Shown piece after piece: positions 32,877 to 40,958 of a DNA stretch of 64,000 bases. The notes under the pieces were generated by a model. The model worked only from the letters and a program-made list of their open reading frames with translations, searched no databases and was not told the DNA's origin. The translations under genes were made by a program, and so were the position numbers. The number at the start of each line of letters is the position of its first letter. Within the stretch, counting starts at the first letter, position 1. The DNA comes from JBBQNJ01 sp038329845 (GTDB lineage Bacteria > Planctomycetota > Phycisphaerae > Tepidisphaerales > Tepidisphaeraceae): the NCBI GenBank assembly GCA_038329845.1, contig JBBQNJ010000004.1:31941-95940 (forward strand). The letters run 5' to 3'.

Positions 32877-34456
32877 CCGGCTCGGGGCTGTTCAATCGCA
32901 TCGGGATCACTCTGTTGGCGGCGGCGTTCGTCGCGTCGGTGTTCAAGGTGGCCACGCGCGTCGCCCGCGAAGCCGATCCCGAGCAGGTCACGATCCGCAT
33001 CTGCCACTGGCAGCTCGAGGCGGGGATGCGCGACGCCTTCGACGCCGTCGCCCGCGAGTACACGCAACTGCATCCGAAGGTGCGCGTCGAGCAGATCGCC
33101 GTGCCTGGCCGGGTCTATGACTCGTATCGGCGTACTCGCTTGGCCGGGCAGAACGTTCCGGACCTGGTGGAAATGGGCGGATCGGCCGACGACTTGATGG
33201 CGCGGTATTTCCTGCCGTTGACACGCTATGTCGAGCAGCCGAATCCCTACAACGCCGGGACCGAACTTGAGTCGCTCCCCTGGCGCGAGACGTTCACCGA
33301 CGGGCTGGGGTCGGCGCCGGGACTCGAGACGCTCCAGGAGTACTACGCGATTCCTAATTCGATCGTGACGGTGCGAGTCTATTACAATAAATCGCTGCAT
33401 CGACAGATCACGGGACACGACAATCCGCCGGAAAACTTCGAGCAGTTCATGGCGCTGTGTCAGAAGTCGATCGACTACGCCCAGCAACACGGCATGGCGT
33501 TCGTTCCGCTGGCCGGATCGCGCTTCAACGCCAACATCCTGCTCGATGCGCTGTTCCGCGGTCAGACCCAGAAGCTGTCGCTGCGGATCGACGAGGAGGG
33601 CAACCTCAATCCACCGGCCAAGCCGGCGCTGGCGTTTCTGGACCCGCGGGTGAATCTCGACACGCCGGCGATCCAGAGCGGATTGAAGCTCATGCGCGAG
33701 GTCGGGGTAATGATGCCGGCGGGGTTTCTGCAACTCGACCGGGAAGACGCGATTTTCCATTTTGCCCAGGGCCGGGCGCTGATGATCGTGACGGGAAGCT
33801 GGGACTACAGCTCGATCGCTGATCAATCGCCGTTCGAGATCGGATTGTTCCCGATTCCGTTGCCCGAGCCGGAAAATCCGCAGTACGGGCGCTTCACGCT
33901 GGGACCGATCTCAGAGGCGGGCAAGGGACTTGGCGTCAACTTTTTCGTGAGCCGTGATTCGCCGAATTCGGCGGTGGCGATCGACTTTTTGCAGTTCTTG
34001 ACCAGCCGCCGGGGACACGAGCTGTTCGTGAAAGTCAGCAAGTGGCTGCCGGTAATCGTGGGGGTCGAGCCAGCCGAAGAGACGAAGGGCTTTGCGCCGC
34101 GCCCGGAGGGGTACACCGATGGATTTTCGATCGCGCCGCTGATGTGGGGATCGGGGGAGATGTACCGGCTGCAATCGAACAACCTGCACGAATTGCTGAC
34201 GCCGCGGGGAAGTCTGGAGAAGTTCCTGCGGGGAATGCGCCCGCAATTCGGTGCCGCGGTCGTCAAGGACGCCGGAAAGATCGAGCAAGGGTACGACGAG
34301 AACCTTCGTCGCCTCGACAGCACGCTCACCGGCGAGCGGCACGCCGCCAGCGCACGGCAATCCGACAAACTGTCGGCCGGGTGGGAAACGCAGAACCAGC
34401 AGGAGGCGAGCTTCTATTTCCTGCGCCGGCGGATTCAAGCCGCCAGCAGCGATTAG
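32873..34456 (+). CDS. Extracellular solute-binding protein, family 1 type, without adjacent permease
   Basis: 527 residues. N-terminal hydrophobic anchor (GITLLAAAFVASVF), then the family 1 fold: VTIRICHWQLEAGMRDAF, NVPDLVEMGGSADDLMARYF, VRVYYNKSLH and HFAQGRALMIVTGSWDYSS. These are the features of sugar-binding proteins of ABC importers. It is longer than the usual 400-450 residues, with an added helical C-terminus (about 430-527). AAGGAG precedes the ATG and the start overlaps the TPR gene. No ABC permease or ATPase gene is in the window, so transport may use genes elsewhere or the protein may be a sensor. Confidence 0.88.
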   Translation: MTGSGLFNRIGITLLAAAFVASVFKVATRVAREADPEQVTIRICHWQLEAGMRDAFDAVAREYTQLHPKVRVEQIAVPGRVYDSYRRTRLAGQNVPDLVEMGGSADDLMARYFLPLTRYVEQPNPYNAGTELESLPWRETFTDGLGSAPGLETLQEYYAIPNSIVTVRVYYNKSLHRQITGHDNPPENFEQFMALCQKSIDYAQQHGMAFVPLAGSRFNANILLDALFRGQTQKLSLRIDEEGNLNPPAKPALAFLDPRVNLDTPAIQSGLKLMREVGVMMPAGFLQLDREDAIFHFAQGRALMIVTGSWDYSSIADQSPFEIGLFPIPLPEPENPQYGRFTLGPISEAGKGLGVNFFVSRDSPNSAVAIDFLQFLTSRRGHELFVKVSKWLPVIVGVEPAEETKGFAPRPEGYTDGFSIAPLMWGSGEMYRLQSNNLHELLTPRGSLEKFLRGMRPQFGAAVVKDAGKIEQGYDENLRRLDSTLTGERHAASARQSDKLSAGWETQNQQEASFYFLRRRIQAASSD

Positions 34457-34890
34457 CCGCGGGCCGCGGATGCCAGCAGGGCGCGGTATTGATCGGGCAT
34501 GTCATCGGCGGGATCGGCGACGGCAATTTCCAAAGGCAACGATGGTTCGAGCTTCGATTCTCTGATCGACACTGCGCGTCGAAAGGGACGTTTGGGGCGG
34601 ATCACTCCCAGCGTGTATTCGGCCGTCAAGACAAACCATCGGTGGTCTTGGCGCGAGCCGTAGATGAGATCGGACAGTCGCAGATCAGCGGCGCCGGCGA
34701 TGGGGAATTGCGCGGCCACCCGGTCCGTCAGGCGGAAACGATCGCCGGAACAAAAATGCGCCTGGAACTCGCGCGCCAGCGTGCCGAGCGCCCGCTGCCG
34801 GCGGCGCGACATCAATTTCACCCATGCCAGGCTGCCGGCGGTCAAGGCCAGCAGAATCAGCAGAAAACCGGCCGGAGAATCGGCATCCAT
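34453..34890 (-). CDS. Small membrane protein of unknown function
   Basis: 145 residues. One N-terminal membrane segment (GFLLILLALTAGSLAWV), then a basic patch (KLMSRRRQRALGTLAREF) and a soluble domain with HRWFVLTAEYTLGVIR. No family recognised. It converges on the solute-binding protein gene with a 4-nt overlap of the two stop codons, and follows the cytochrome-like gene on the same strand after 24 nt. Confidence 0.65.
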   Translation of the reverse strand: MDADSPAGFLLILLALTAGSLAWVKLMSRRRQRALGTLAREFQAHFCSGDRFRLTDRVAAQFPIAGAADLRLSDLIYGSRQDHRWFVLTAEYTLGVIRPKRPFRRAVSIRESKLEPSLPLEIAVADPADDMPDQYRALLASAARG

Positions 34891-34914
34891 GGCATTGAGA
34901 CACTATGCGATCGG

Positions 34915-36105
34915 TCAGGGAGTCGCCGGTGCCGTGGTGGTTGTGGGCTTCGTGGCAGCGCCGGAACTGATCTCGAACTTGAATCCGTAATTCGGCTCGG
35001 CGGGAACCAGTCCACGAATCCAGTTGTGGATCGCCTGATACTGCGCCGTGGACCGATTGGGCGTGATGCCCCGATACGGCTTGCCGGCGACTTGCGGATG
35101 ATCCGGCGCGCCGTCCGGCGGGACGGCGAATTCCAGCAACAGCGACGTTCCCGGACTGGTCCGATCGATCATCCGAAGCGCCGCCCCGCCGAACATGCCG
35201 CTCGTGGCCGCCTTCCTGGTGTAGTGATTCAGCAGGTAGAAGTTGGTATAGATCGCGGCGTCGTCCTGGGCGGGATTATAGAGGAAGAATCCTCCCACAT
35301 CGGGCGATCCGTGGCATCCAACCGCGGCGCAGCCGTTGAGGATCATCGGCTGGACCGCCGAACGATATTCGCGGATCGACGGTGGATCGGTCAACACCCG
35401 GATGTCATCGCGCATCTTCGGATCGCCTTCGCGGAGGATCAACTCCGCCTGCTGTGACGGGCGCAGGGCGCTGATTTCGGCGAAATTGCGTCCCCTGGAC
35501 TGGACGAATCGACGGACCACGTCGTTGCCGAACTGGATCCGGGCCGCGTCGGTCGAGCGTAGTTCGGCGAGCTTGATGAGTTGGATCTGCTCAGGGGTGA
35601 GCACCTTGCGATGCGCCCCGGTCGGTGCCGGCGTCACCCGCGGGCGCGACGGGGTTTCTTTCCCTTCGTCGGTATGAGGCTGTCCGCTCTCCAGCCGCAT
35701 ATGGGCGCGAATCGTCTCGAACAGCAGCGTCGCCTCGGCATTGTTGGGATCGATCCCCATCGCGTCATCCACGGCTTGGCGGGCCAAGTCGTATTTGCCG
35801 TTGTCAAACGCCGATCGCGCCAGGGCCAGGCGGCCATCCACGTCCTGCGGCTTCAGCGCCGCCAGCTTGGTTTGGAACTGCTCCTCGAACGGCGGCGGAT
35901 AGCTGATCGACGCGACCTCTTCGCGGTTGATCGTGACGGGGATCCCGCGCATGGTCACTTGGACGGTTTTGGCCGTCTCGCTGATCTCTCCTTCGTAAAT
36001 CGCGCCGCCGGTCGTTTTAACGACCCCCTGCCGCCCCAGGGCTAAGCCGCATGCCAGCAATCCCGCCGTCAGAGTCGTGCCAGTGAGCCAGTGCCGCAAT
36101 GTCAT
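34915..36105 (-). CDS. Exported TPR protein with cytochrome-c-like domain
   Basis: 396 residues from ATG 36105 (AGGAG 6 nt upstream). Signal peptide 1-25 (GTTLTAGLLACGLALG). An SH3/SLA1-like start (VVKTTGGAIYEGEISETAKT), a TPR pair around residues 80-120 (NGKYDLARQAVDDAMGIDPN) and a C-terminal domain (about 255-380) with MILNGCAAVGCHGSPDVGGF. The Cys-x4-Cys-His arrangement resembles the planctomycete cytochrome-c-like modules, where CxxCH is usual; covalent heme is possible but unproven. Later HYTRKAATSG and GAPDHPQ are typical of this module. Ends Thr/Pro-rich. Confidence 0.75.
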   Translation of the reverse strand: MTLRHWLTGTTLTAGLLACGLALGRQGVVKTTGGAIYEGEISETAKTVQVTMRGIPVTINREEVASISYPPPFEEQFQTKLAALKPQDVDGRLALARSAFDNGKYDLARQAVDDAMGIDPNNAEATLLFETIRAHMRLESGQPHTDEGKETPSRPRVTPAPTGAHRKVLTPEQIQLIKLAELRSTDAARIQFGNDVVRRFVQSRGRNFAEISALRPSQQAELILREGDPKMRDDIRVLTDPPSIREYRSAVQPMILNGCAAVGCHGSPDVGGFFLYNPAQDDAAIYTNFYLLNHYTRKAATSGMFGGAALRMIDRTSPGTSLLLEFAVPPDGAPDHPQVAGKPYRGITPNRSTAQYQAIHNWIRGLVPAEPNYGFKFEISSGAATKPTTTTAPATP

Positions 36106-36186
36106 TGTCGTCTCCTCGTGGGTCCGCGTTGGCGATCGTGCGTGCATCCTAAAGAGGGGCGGCGGCAGCGGCAAGTCGCAGCGCCT

Positions 36187-37278
36187 TTAGGCCCAGATCC
36201 CCGGGATGGCGGTATGACACTCCGGACAGTTGCCCGAAGCGCCGATTCGGTTCTCGCGGACGACAAAACCGCGCCGGCGGATCAAGGTGGCGCTGCAATG
36301 ATGGCATCGCGTGTCCTCCCAGTCACCCACCGCGCCGGGAAGGTTTCCCGGATAGATGTACTTCAGCCCCGCGGCCCGGGCGATCTCGACGGCCCGCATA
36401 AGGTCCTCGACCCGCGTGCTTCGCCGGCCCTGGATCATCTTGTAGTCCGGATGGAACGCCGTCACATGCCACGGCATCAGCGGATCGACCTCGGCGAGAA
36501 AGTCGGTCATGCGCTTGAGGTCTTCGGGATCATCACTGAATCCCGGAACCAGCAGCGTGACGATCTCGACCCAGAAGCCCCGCTGCTTGAGCATACGGAT
36601 TGTCGCGGTGACGTGATCCATCACCCCGCCCAACTCGCGGTACCCCTTGGGATCGAAGCTCTTGAGATCAACCTTGTAGGCATCCACCCAGGGCCGGATG
36701 AAGTCCAGCACGTCGGCGGTGGCGTTGCCGTTCGAGATATAGGCGCAGCGCAGCCCGCGCGGGCGGGCGTTGCGAAAAATCGAAACCGCCCACTCGCTGG
36801 TGATCAAGGGTTCGTTGTAGCTCGACGCGACCACCGGCGCCCCGCAATCCAGCGCCATCTGGACGATATGCTCGGGCGTCACCTTCCGTGCCGCCGACAT
36901 CGCCGCCGGATCCCGCAGCATCTGGCTGGAGACCCAGTTCTGGCAATACCCGCAGTGATAATCGCAGCCGAGCATCCCGAATGTCAGGGCATCGGCACCG
37001 GGCAGCACATGAAAAAACGGCTTTTTCTCGATGGGATCACAGGCGACAGCGGCGATGTACCCCTGGGGGACGTACAGCGTTCCGGCGTCGTTGAATCGAA
37101 CGCGACAGACGCCATCACGCCCCGGCTGAACCACGCAACGATGCCCGCACGCCAGGCAACGCACCGCGCCCTCGTCCATCATCTGTATCAGCGCTGGATC
37201 GGCCGGGGCGCTGAGGCGACGCAACTCGTCTTTGAGGGTTGCAAGCCGCTGTCGTTGATCGGATGGGGCGCTGGGCAT
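36187..37278 (-). CDS. amrS: AmmeMemoRadiSam-system radical SAM enzyme
   Basis: 363 residues. The radical SAM cluster motif is CDYHCGYCQNW (CxxxCxxC), preceded by a four-Cys-rich N-terminal segment CLACGHRCVVQPGRDGVC and followed by VVASSYNEPLI and MPWHVTAFHPDYKM, all typical of the PflA-like AmrS family. The C-terminus adds a zinc-ribbon-like CHHCSATLIRR...CPECH tail. The family is named for co-occurrence with AMMECR1 and Memo proteins, neither of which is in this window. Recent work on the family links it to protein or RNA modification; I do not assign a reaction. Confidence 0.9.
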   Translation of the reverse strand: MPSAPSDQRQRLATLKDELRRLSAPADPALIQMMDEGAVRCLACGHRCVVQPGRDGVCRVRFNDAGTLYVPQGYIAAVACDPIEKKPFFHVLPGADALTFGMLGCDYHCGYCQNWVSSQMLRDPAAMSAARKVTPEHIVQMALDCGAPVVASSYNEPLITSEWAVSIFRNARPRGLRCAYISNGNATADVLDFIRPWVDAYKVDLKSFDPKGYRELGGVMDHVTATIRMLKQRGFWVEIVTLLVPGFSDDPEDLKRMTDFLAEVDPLMPWHVTAFHPDYKMIQGRRSTRVEDLMRAVEIARAAGLKYIYPGNLPGAVGDWEDTRCHHCSATLIRRRGFVVRENRIGASGNCPECHTAIPGIWA

Positions 37279-37334
37279 GGCTGATCCCGGGTCGCGTCGT
37301 CTAAACGATTGTAGCCGCAGAAAGAGTCGATGGA

Positions 37335-38345
37335 TCAGGTAAATGAGCTCGTCGCGCGGAAAAGTCTATCGCGGACGGCCTGCCATTCCTTCCGGTCCGG
37401 GGGAAGTTGGACCCAGATGGCCGCGGGATTCATCTCATCGGCGGCGCGAAGAGCGGCGTACAGTTGGCGGGCGTATAACACGGGATCGGCGTGTAGCGCG
37501 ATCACCCGGACTTGGGGATCGATCGGGAAGTTCGCAGGTCCCAGCGAGAGAATCACGATCCGCCGATCCACATCGCCACCGGCCCGCGGGAACGCACTGG
37601 GCCCTGCGCCCTCGGTCAAGCGGCACCAGTCCTCTTCGGTAAGCCGATAGGTCGGCGCCCGCGGGGCGTAGTGAACCGCCGATTGGCCGGGGCTGCGTGT
37701 CGCATGCCCATCGCTCACGATCCGCTGGCCGGCGTCGATCGGTCCGAGCACCGATTCGATCTGCTCGGGCGTGACAGCGCCGGGACGAAGAATCCGCGGG
37801 ATTCGCCCACACAGGTCCAGCACCGTCGATTCGATCCCCACGGCGCAGGGACCCCCGTCGAGGATCATGGCGACCGACTCGCCCAGTTCGGATCGCACGT
37901 GTTCGGCGGTGGTCGGGCTGATGCGAGTCGAGCGATTGGCGCTCGGTCCGGCCAATGGCCCGTCGAACCGGTCGAGAACTTCCAACGTCAACGGATGATC
38001 GGGCGCGCGAAGCGCCACGGTATCCAATCCCGCCGACACCGCCGGGGCGATTAGCGGATGTCGAGGCAGCACCAGCGTGAGCGGACCAGGCCAGAATCGC
38101 CGCGCCAGCTCGCCGGCCGCGGCAGTCCAGTTCGTAGTGTATCGTCGAGCCCGCTCGACATCGGCGACATGAACGATCAACGGATTGTTCGCCGGTCTCT
38201 GTTTGGTGCGGAAAATCCGCTCGACCGCCGGCGTCGACATCGCGTCGGCGCCGAGGCCGTAGACGGTTTCGGTCGGAAACGCCACCAGCTCCCCGGCCCG
38301 CAAAAGCTCGACCGCTCGATCAATTGACGTCACGATTCTCGTCAT
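37335..38345 (-). CDS. tsaC: L-threonylcarbamoyladenylate synthase (Sua5 type)
   Basis: 336 residues, the length of two-domain Sua5 rather than short TsaC. N-terminal YrdC domain (about 5-200): LVAFPTETVYGLGADAMS, KQRPANNPLIVHV, FWPGPLTLVLPRH, RAPDHPLTLEVL, GPLAGPSANRSTRISPT. C-terminal Sua5 domain (about 215-330). It makes threonylcarbamoyl-AMP from threonine, bicarbonate and ATP for the t6A37 modification of ANN-decoding tRNAs. Followed on the same strand by amrS after about 56 nt. Confidence 0.95.
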   Translation of the reverse strand: MTRIVTSIDRAVELLRAGELVAFPTETVYGLGADAMSTPAVERIFRTKQRPANNPLIVHVADVERARRYTTNWTAAAGELARRFWPGPLTLVLPRHPLIAPAVSAGLDTVALRAPDHPLTLEVLDRFDGPLAGPSANRSTRISPTTAEHVRSELGESVAMILDGGPCAVGIESTVLDLCGRIPRILRPGAVTPEQIESVLGPIDAGQRIVSDGHATRSPGQSAVHYAPRAPTYRLTEEDWCRLTEGAGPSAFPRAGGDVDRRIVILSLGPANFPIDPQVRVIALHADPVLYARQLYAALRAADEMNPAAIWVQLPPDRKEWQAVRDRLFRATSSFT

Positions 38346-38434
38346 CGAATCTTAACCGCGCCGCTTCTGTAAAACGCCTGCCATCAACGAATGCCATTCG
38401 CCTTGCGTCGCGTTGTCGGGCAATAGTAGAGGCA

Positions 38435-39301
38435 TCATCCCGCGGCCTCGGCGGTCAGGACGGTGAGAATTTCTTCCATCGTCTGCGGACGCTCGATCGG
38501 TTTGATGCGCACGCAGTCCATGACCAGGCGAGAAAGGCGCGGAGGCACTCCGGCGTTGAGTTCATCGGGCGCGGGATACGACTGGTTGATGAGCACATGC
38601 CGATCGGCCTTGCTCACGGTGTAGATCGTCGGGATTCGCCGAAGCGTCAATGCCCAGTAGAGCGTAGCGCCGAAGCTGAACACATCGGTGCGCGGCGTCA
38701 TGGGACGAATTTTCACCTGCTCGGGCGCGATGAAATCGGGTGTGCCCTGGATGCGGTCTTTTACCGTGTCGAATGGGCAGGCCTGTCCGAAGTCGATCAG
38801 CTTGACCTGGCGGGGGTCGGGGCTGACGAGAATATTCCCCGGCTTCAGGTCGCAATGCACGATGCGCTGATAGTGCAGCGCCGCCAGGGCCTGGGCGGTC
38901 TGGATGAACACGTCGATCGTCGCCGCCAGATCGCGCGGCGGGCGGTCGTCGATGGCGATGGCATCGACCAGTTCCATCACCAGCCCGGCCTCGACAATTT
39001 CCCCCAGCAGCCGGCGCTTCACCCGAAGCTCGTAACTCTTGCGAAGCGCCGGGTGGCGAAACCGCTTGGAAATCTCCAATTCGTTCTGCAACTGCTCGAT
39101 CTGGCGGGCGTGTTTTTCCGTCTCCTTGACAACGTGCTTGAGCGCGTAGACCTGGTGCGTCTTGGGGTCGCTGACGGCGTAGATGACACTGGCGGCACCT
39201 TCGCCGATCTTTTGCAGCACGTCGAAGCCGAACAGGCTCGCGGGAATCGGCGCCGGCTCGGTCGGTCGATCGGAATTGGCCGCTGAGGAAATGGCTACCA
39301 C
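38435..39301 (-). CDS. Serine/threonine protein kinase
   Basis: 288 residues, kinase domain only. GTG start. Glycine loop IGEGAASVIYAV, VAIK-type Lys in YALKHVVKE, catalytic loop HCDLKPGNILVS (HCD replaces HRD, so an RD-type activation is absent), DFG in KLIDFGQACPF, GTPDFIAPEQ, and TDVFSFGATLYWAL. No membrane segment and no extra sensor domain. Hanks-type kinases of this sort are plentiful in planctomycetes. It lies 6 nt after the RidA gene and is probably co-transcribed with it; its targets are unknown. Confidence 0.92.
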   Translation of the reverse strand: MVAISSAANSDRPTEPAPIPASLFGFDVLQKIGEGAASVIYAVSDPKTHQVYALKHVVKETEKHARQIEQLQNELEISKRFRHPALRKSYELRVKRRLLGEIVEAGLVMELVDAIAIDDRPPRDLAATIDVFIQTAQALAALHYQRIVHCDLKPGNILVSPDPRQVKLIDFGQACPFDTVKDRIQGTPDFIAPEQVKIRPMTPRTDVFSFGATLYWALTLRRIPTIYTVSKADRHVLINQSYPAPDELNAGVPPRLSRLVMDCVRIKPIERPQTMEEILTVLTAEAAG

Positions 39302-39307
39302 TTGATC

Positions 39308-39748
39308 TTATCCATGTGACGACGATGAGTCCGGCGAAACGATCGCGTCGGCTTCGATCTCGATCAGCGCCGCATCGTCGATGAGTCGAGCCACTTGGAC
39401 GATCGTCGTGGCCGGACGAATCCGAGCGAAGATTTCACCATGCACCTCGGCGACCTCTTGCCACCGGCTGATGTCGGTGACGAACAGACGGGTGCGAATC
39501 ACCTGGTCGATCCGGCCGCCCAAGGCTTCGATCGAGGCCTGGATGATCTGAAGCGATCGCCGTGCCTGCGGTCCGACGGAAGGCGAATAGGTTCCGTCGG
39601 CGTTGACCCCGACGGTGCCGGTGACGGCGATGTGCGATCCACTGCGGACGGCGCGGCTGTACCCCATCTTCGGTTCCCAGATTGAACCGCTCGCGGCGCA
39701 CATCCGACCGTGCCGCTCTTCCACACTGATATTGATGTCGCTGGCCAT
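39308..39748 (-). CDS. RidA/YjgF-family protein
   Basis: 146 residues from ATG 39748; the frame runs upstream to 39817 without ribosome-site support. Motifs SHIAVTGTVGVNADGTYSPS, QARRSLQIIQASIEALGGRI, VIRTRLFVTDIS and PATTIVQVARLIDDAALIEI with EADAIV fit the YjgF/YER057c/UK114 family. Classical RidA is an enamine/imine deaminase with an Arg in the R-x-C/T-x-x-V context; here PATTIVQV occupies that site. The kinase gene follows directly. Confidence 0.85.
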   Translation of the reverse strand: MASDINISVEERHGRMCAASGSIWEPKMGYSRAVRSGSHIAVTGTVGVNADGTYSPSVGPQARRSLQIIQASIEALGGRIDQVIRTRLFVTDISRWQEVAEVHGEIFARIRPATTIVQVARLIDDAALIEIEADAIVSPDSSSSHG

Positions 39749-39869
39749 GGGCGGCGAATCATACCGCCGCGCCGGGCGGATGTCAGCGGGCTGGCGAGCG
39801 ATTGGCGAATCGCGCACAATGGGGGCGAACCTTGCAGTGCGACCTTCAATATTGAAAGGAAATCAGACC

Positions 39870-40079
39870 ATGGCCGAACATGTGTATAAGATGATGGAGT
39901 TGACCGGGACATCGGCGGTGTCGATCGAAGAGGCGATCCAGTCGGCGATCGCACGGGCATCCAAGACCGTTCGCGACATGCGTTGGTTTGAAGTGGTCGA
40001 AACGCGTGGAGCGATCAAAGAGGGAAAAGTCGTCGAGTATCAGGTGATGCTGAAAGTCGGCTTCCTGCTCGATCATTGA
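39870..40079 (+). CDS. Dodecin (flavin-binding dodecamer)
   Basis: 69 residues, the standard size. MAEHVYKMMELTGTSAVSIE, DAIQ-type helix EAIQSAIARASKTVRDMRWF and EVVETRGAIKEGKVVEYQV are typical of dodecin, including the Trp45-type residue (MRWFEV) that stacks on flavin. AAAGGA lies 9 nt before the ATG; the frame continues upstream but without typical coding character. Dodecins store or buffer FMN/riboflavin (bacterial types also bind CoA). It stands alone, with hisA convergent downstream. Confidence 0.93.
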   Translation: MAEHVYKMMELTGTSAVSIEEAIQSAIARASKTVRDMRWFEVVETRGAIKEGKVVEYQVMLKVGFLLDH

Positions 40080-40153
40080 CCTGGCGCTCTGTCGCACGAC
40101 GGTTTTAGGGTAATGCCCGGGGATTTACCCGAAAACGCAAGTGTGACTTTGCA

Positions 40154-40888
40154 CTAGGATTGCGGGCCGGCGACAGCCACCGCCTCGCGCAGGTCAATTG
40201 TCCCTTCGTAGAGGCTGCGGCCCACGACCGCGCCCCACACGCTCAGCGTCGTGAGGCGGCGGACGTGGTCCAGCGATCCGACGCCGCCCGAAGCGATCAC
40301 CGCAACGCGCCCGGCTTCGGTGAGCTGCCGCGTTTGCTCGAAATTGGGACCGCTGAGCATCCCATCCCGGGCCACGTCAGTATAGAGAATCCCCGCCAGT
40401 GGCCAGTCGGATACTTCACGGGCCACCTCGACGGCCCGACGACCCGACTCGTGCGTCCAGCCGCGGGTGGCGACGACGCCTTCTTTGGCGTCCAGTGCCA
40501 GCACGATCTTACCGGCGAACGCCGGATCGTGAACCAGGTCGTTGAACCAGTCCCACGCCTCGATGGCGCGGGTGCCGACGACGACCCGGCTTGCGCCGGC
40601 GGAAAGAAGCCGCTCGACATCGCCGGTGGATCGAACCCCCCCGCCGCATTCGACCTTCATCCCGCCCCCCCCCGCCTCGATGATCCGCGCGATCAAGTCG
40701 GCCTGCCGGACCGCCCCGTCGCGGGCGCCGTCCAAGTCCACCAGATGCATCCACGCCGCCCCGGCAACGCGAAATGAGCACGCCGTCACCAGCGGATCGA
40801 CGTCATAGGTGATCTGGCGGGCGTAGTCGCCCTGCTTTAACCGCACCACCTTGCCATCGCGCAAATCGATACTGGGCAGGAGAATCAT
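40154..40888 (-). CDS. hisA: Phosphoribosylformimino-5-aminoimidazole carboxamide ribotide isomerase
   Basis: 244 residues from ATG 40888. MILLPSIDLRDGKVVRLKQG, VDLDGARDG, VECGGGVRSTGDVERLL and VGTRAIEAWDWF, then ILYTDVARDGMLSGPNF and VIASGGVGSLDHV show a complete (beta/alpha)8 HisA with both phosphate sites. It performs the fourth step of histidine synthesis. Divergent from pdxJ, 70 nt apart. A TACGAT box at 40898-40903 on the minus strand would put the transcript start only a few nt before the ATG, so the mRNA may be leaderless. No other his genes are nearby. Confidence 0.95.
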   Translation of the reverse strand: MILLPSIDLRDGKVVRLKQGDYARQITYDVDPLVTACSFRVAGAAWMHLVDLDGARDGAVRQADLIARIIEAGGGGMKVECGGGVRSTGDVERLLSAGASRVVVGTRAIEAWDWFNDLVHDPAFAGKIVLALDAKEGVVATRGWTHESGRRAVEVAREVSDWPLAGILYTDVARDGMLSGPNFEQTRQLTEAGRVAVIASGGVGSLDHVRRLTTLSVWGAVVGRSLYEGTIDLREAVAVAGPQS

Positions 40889-40918
40889 GGGCGCAGGATC
40901 GTACTGTCCGGCCCCCAC

Positions 40919-40947
40919 TTTGCACATCCCCCCGCCGTTTCTACAAT
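40919..40947 (+). promoter_or_regulatory. Candidate promoter of pdxJ
   Basis: TTTGCA at 40919-40924, 17-nt spacer and TACAAT at 40942-40947. Transcription would begin near 40954, five nt before the pdxJ ATG. It overlaps the region upstream of hisA, so the two divergent promoters may interfere. Confidence 0.5.
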
Positions 40948-40958
40948 CGGTCCTTTCG

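Noticed and set aside
34042..35457. A 471-residue plus-strand frame across three genes
   Set aside because: Crosses the end of the solute-binding gene in another frame and two minus-strand genes; Arg-rich shadow.
39603..39869. N-terminal extension of the dodecin frame
   Set aside because: Dodecin is complete from 39870, where there is a ribosome site; the extension overlaps the divergent RidA gene.
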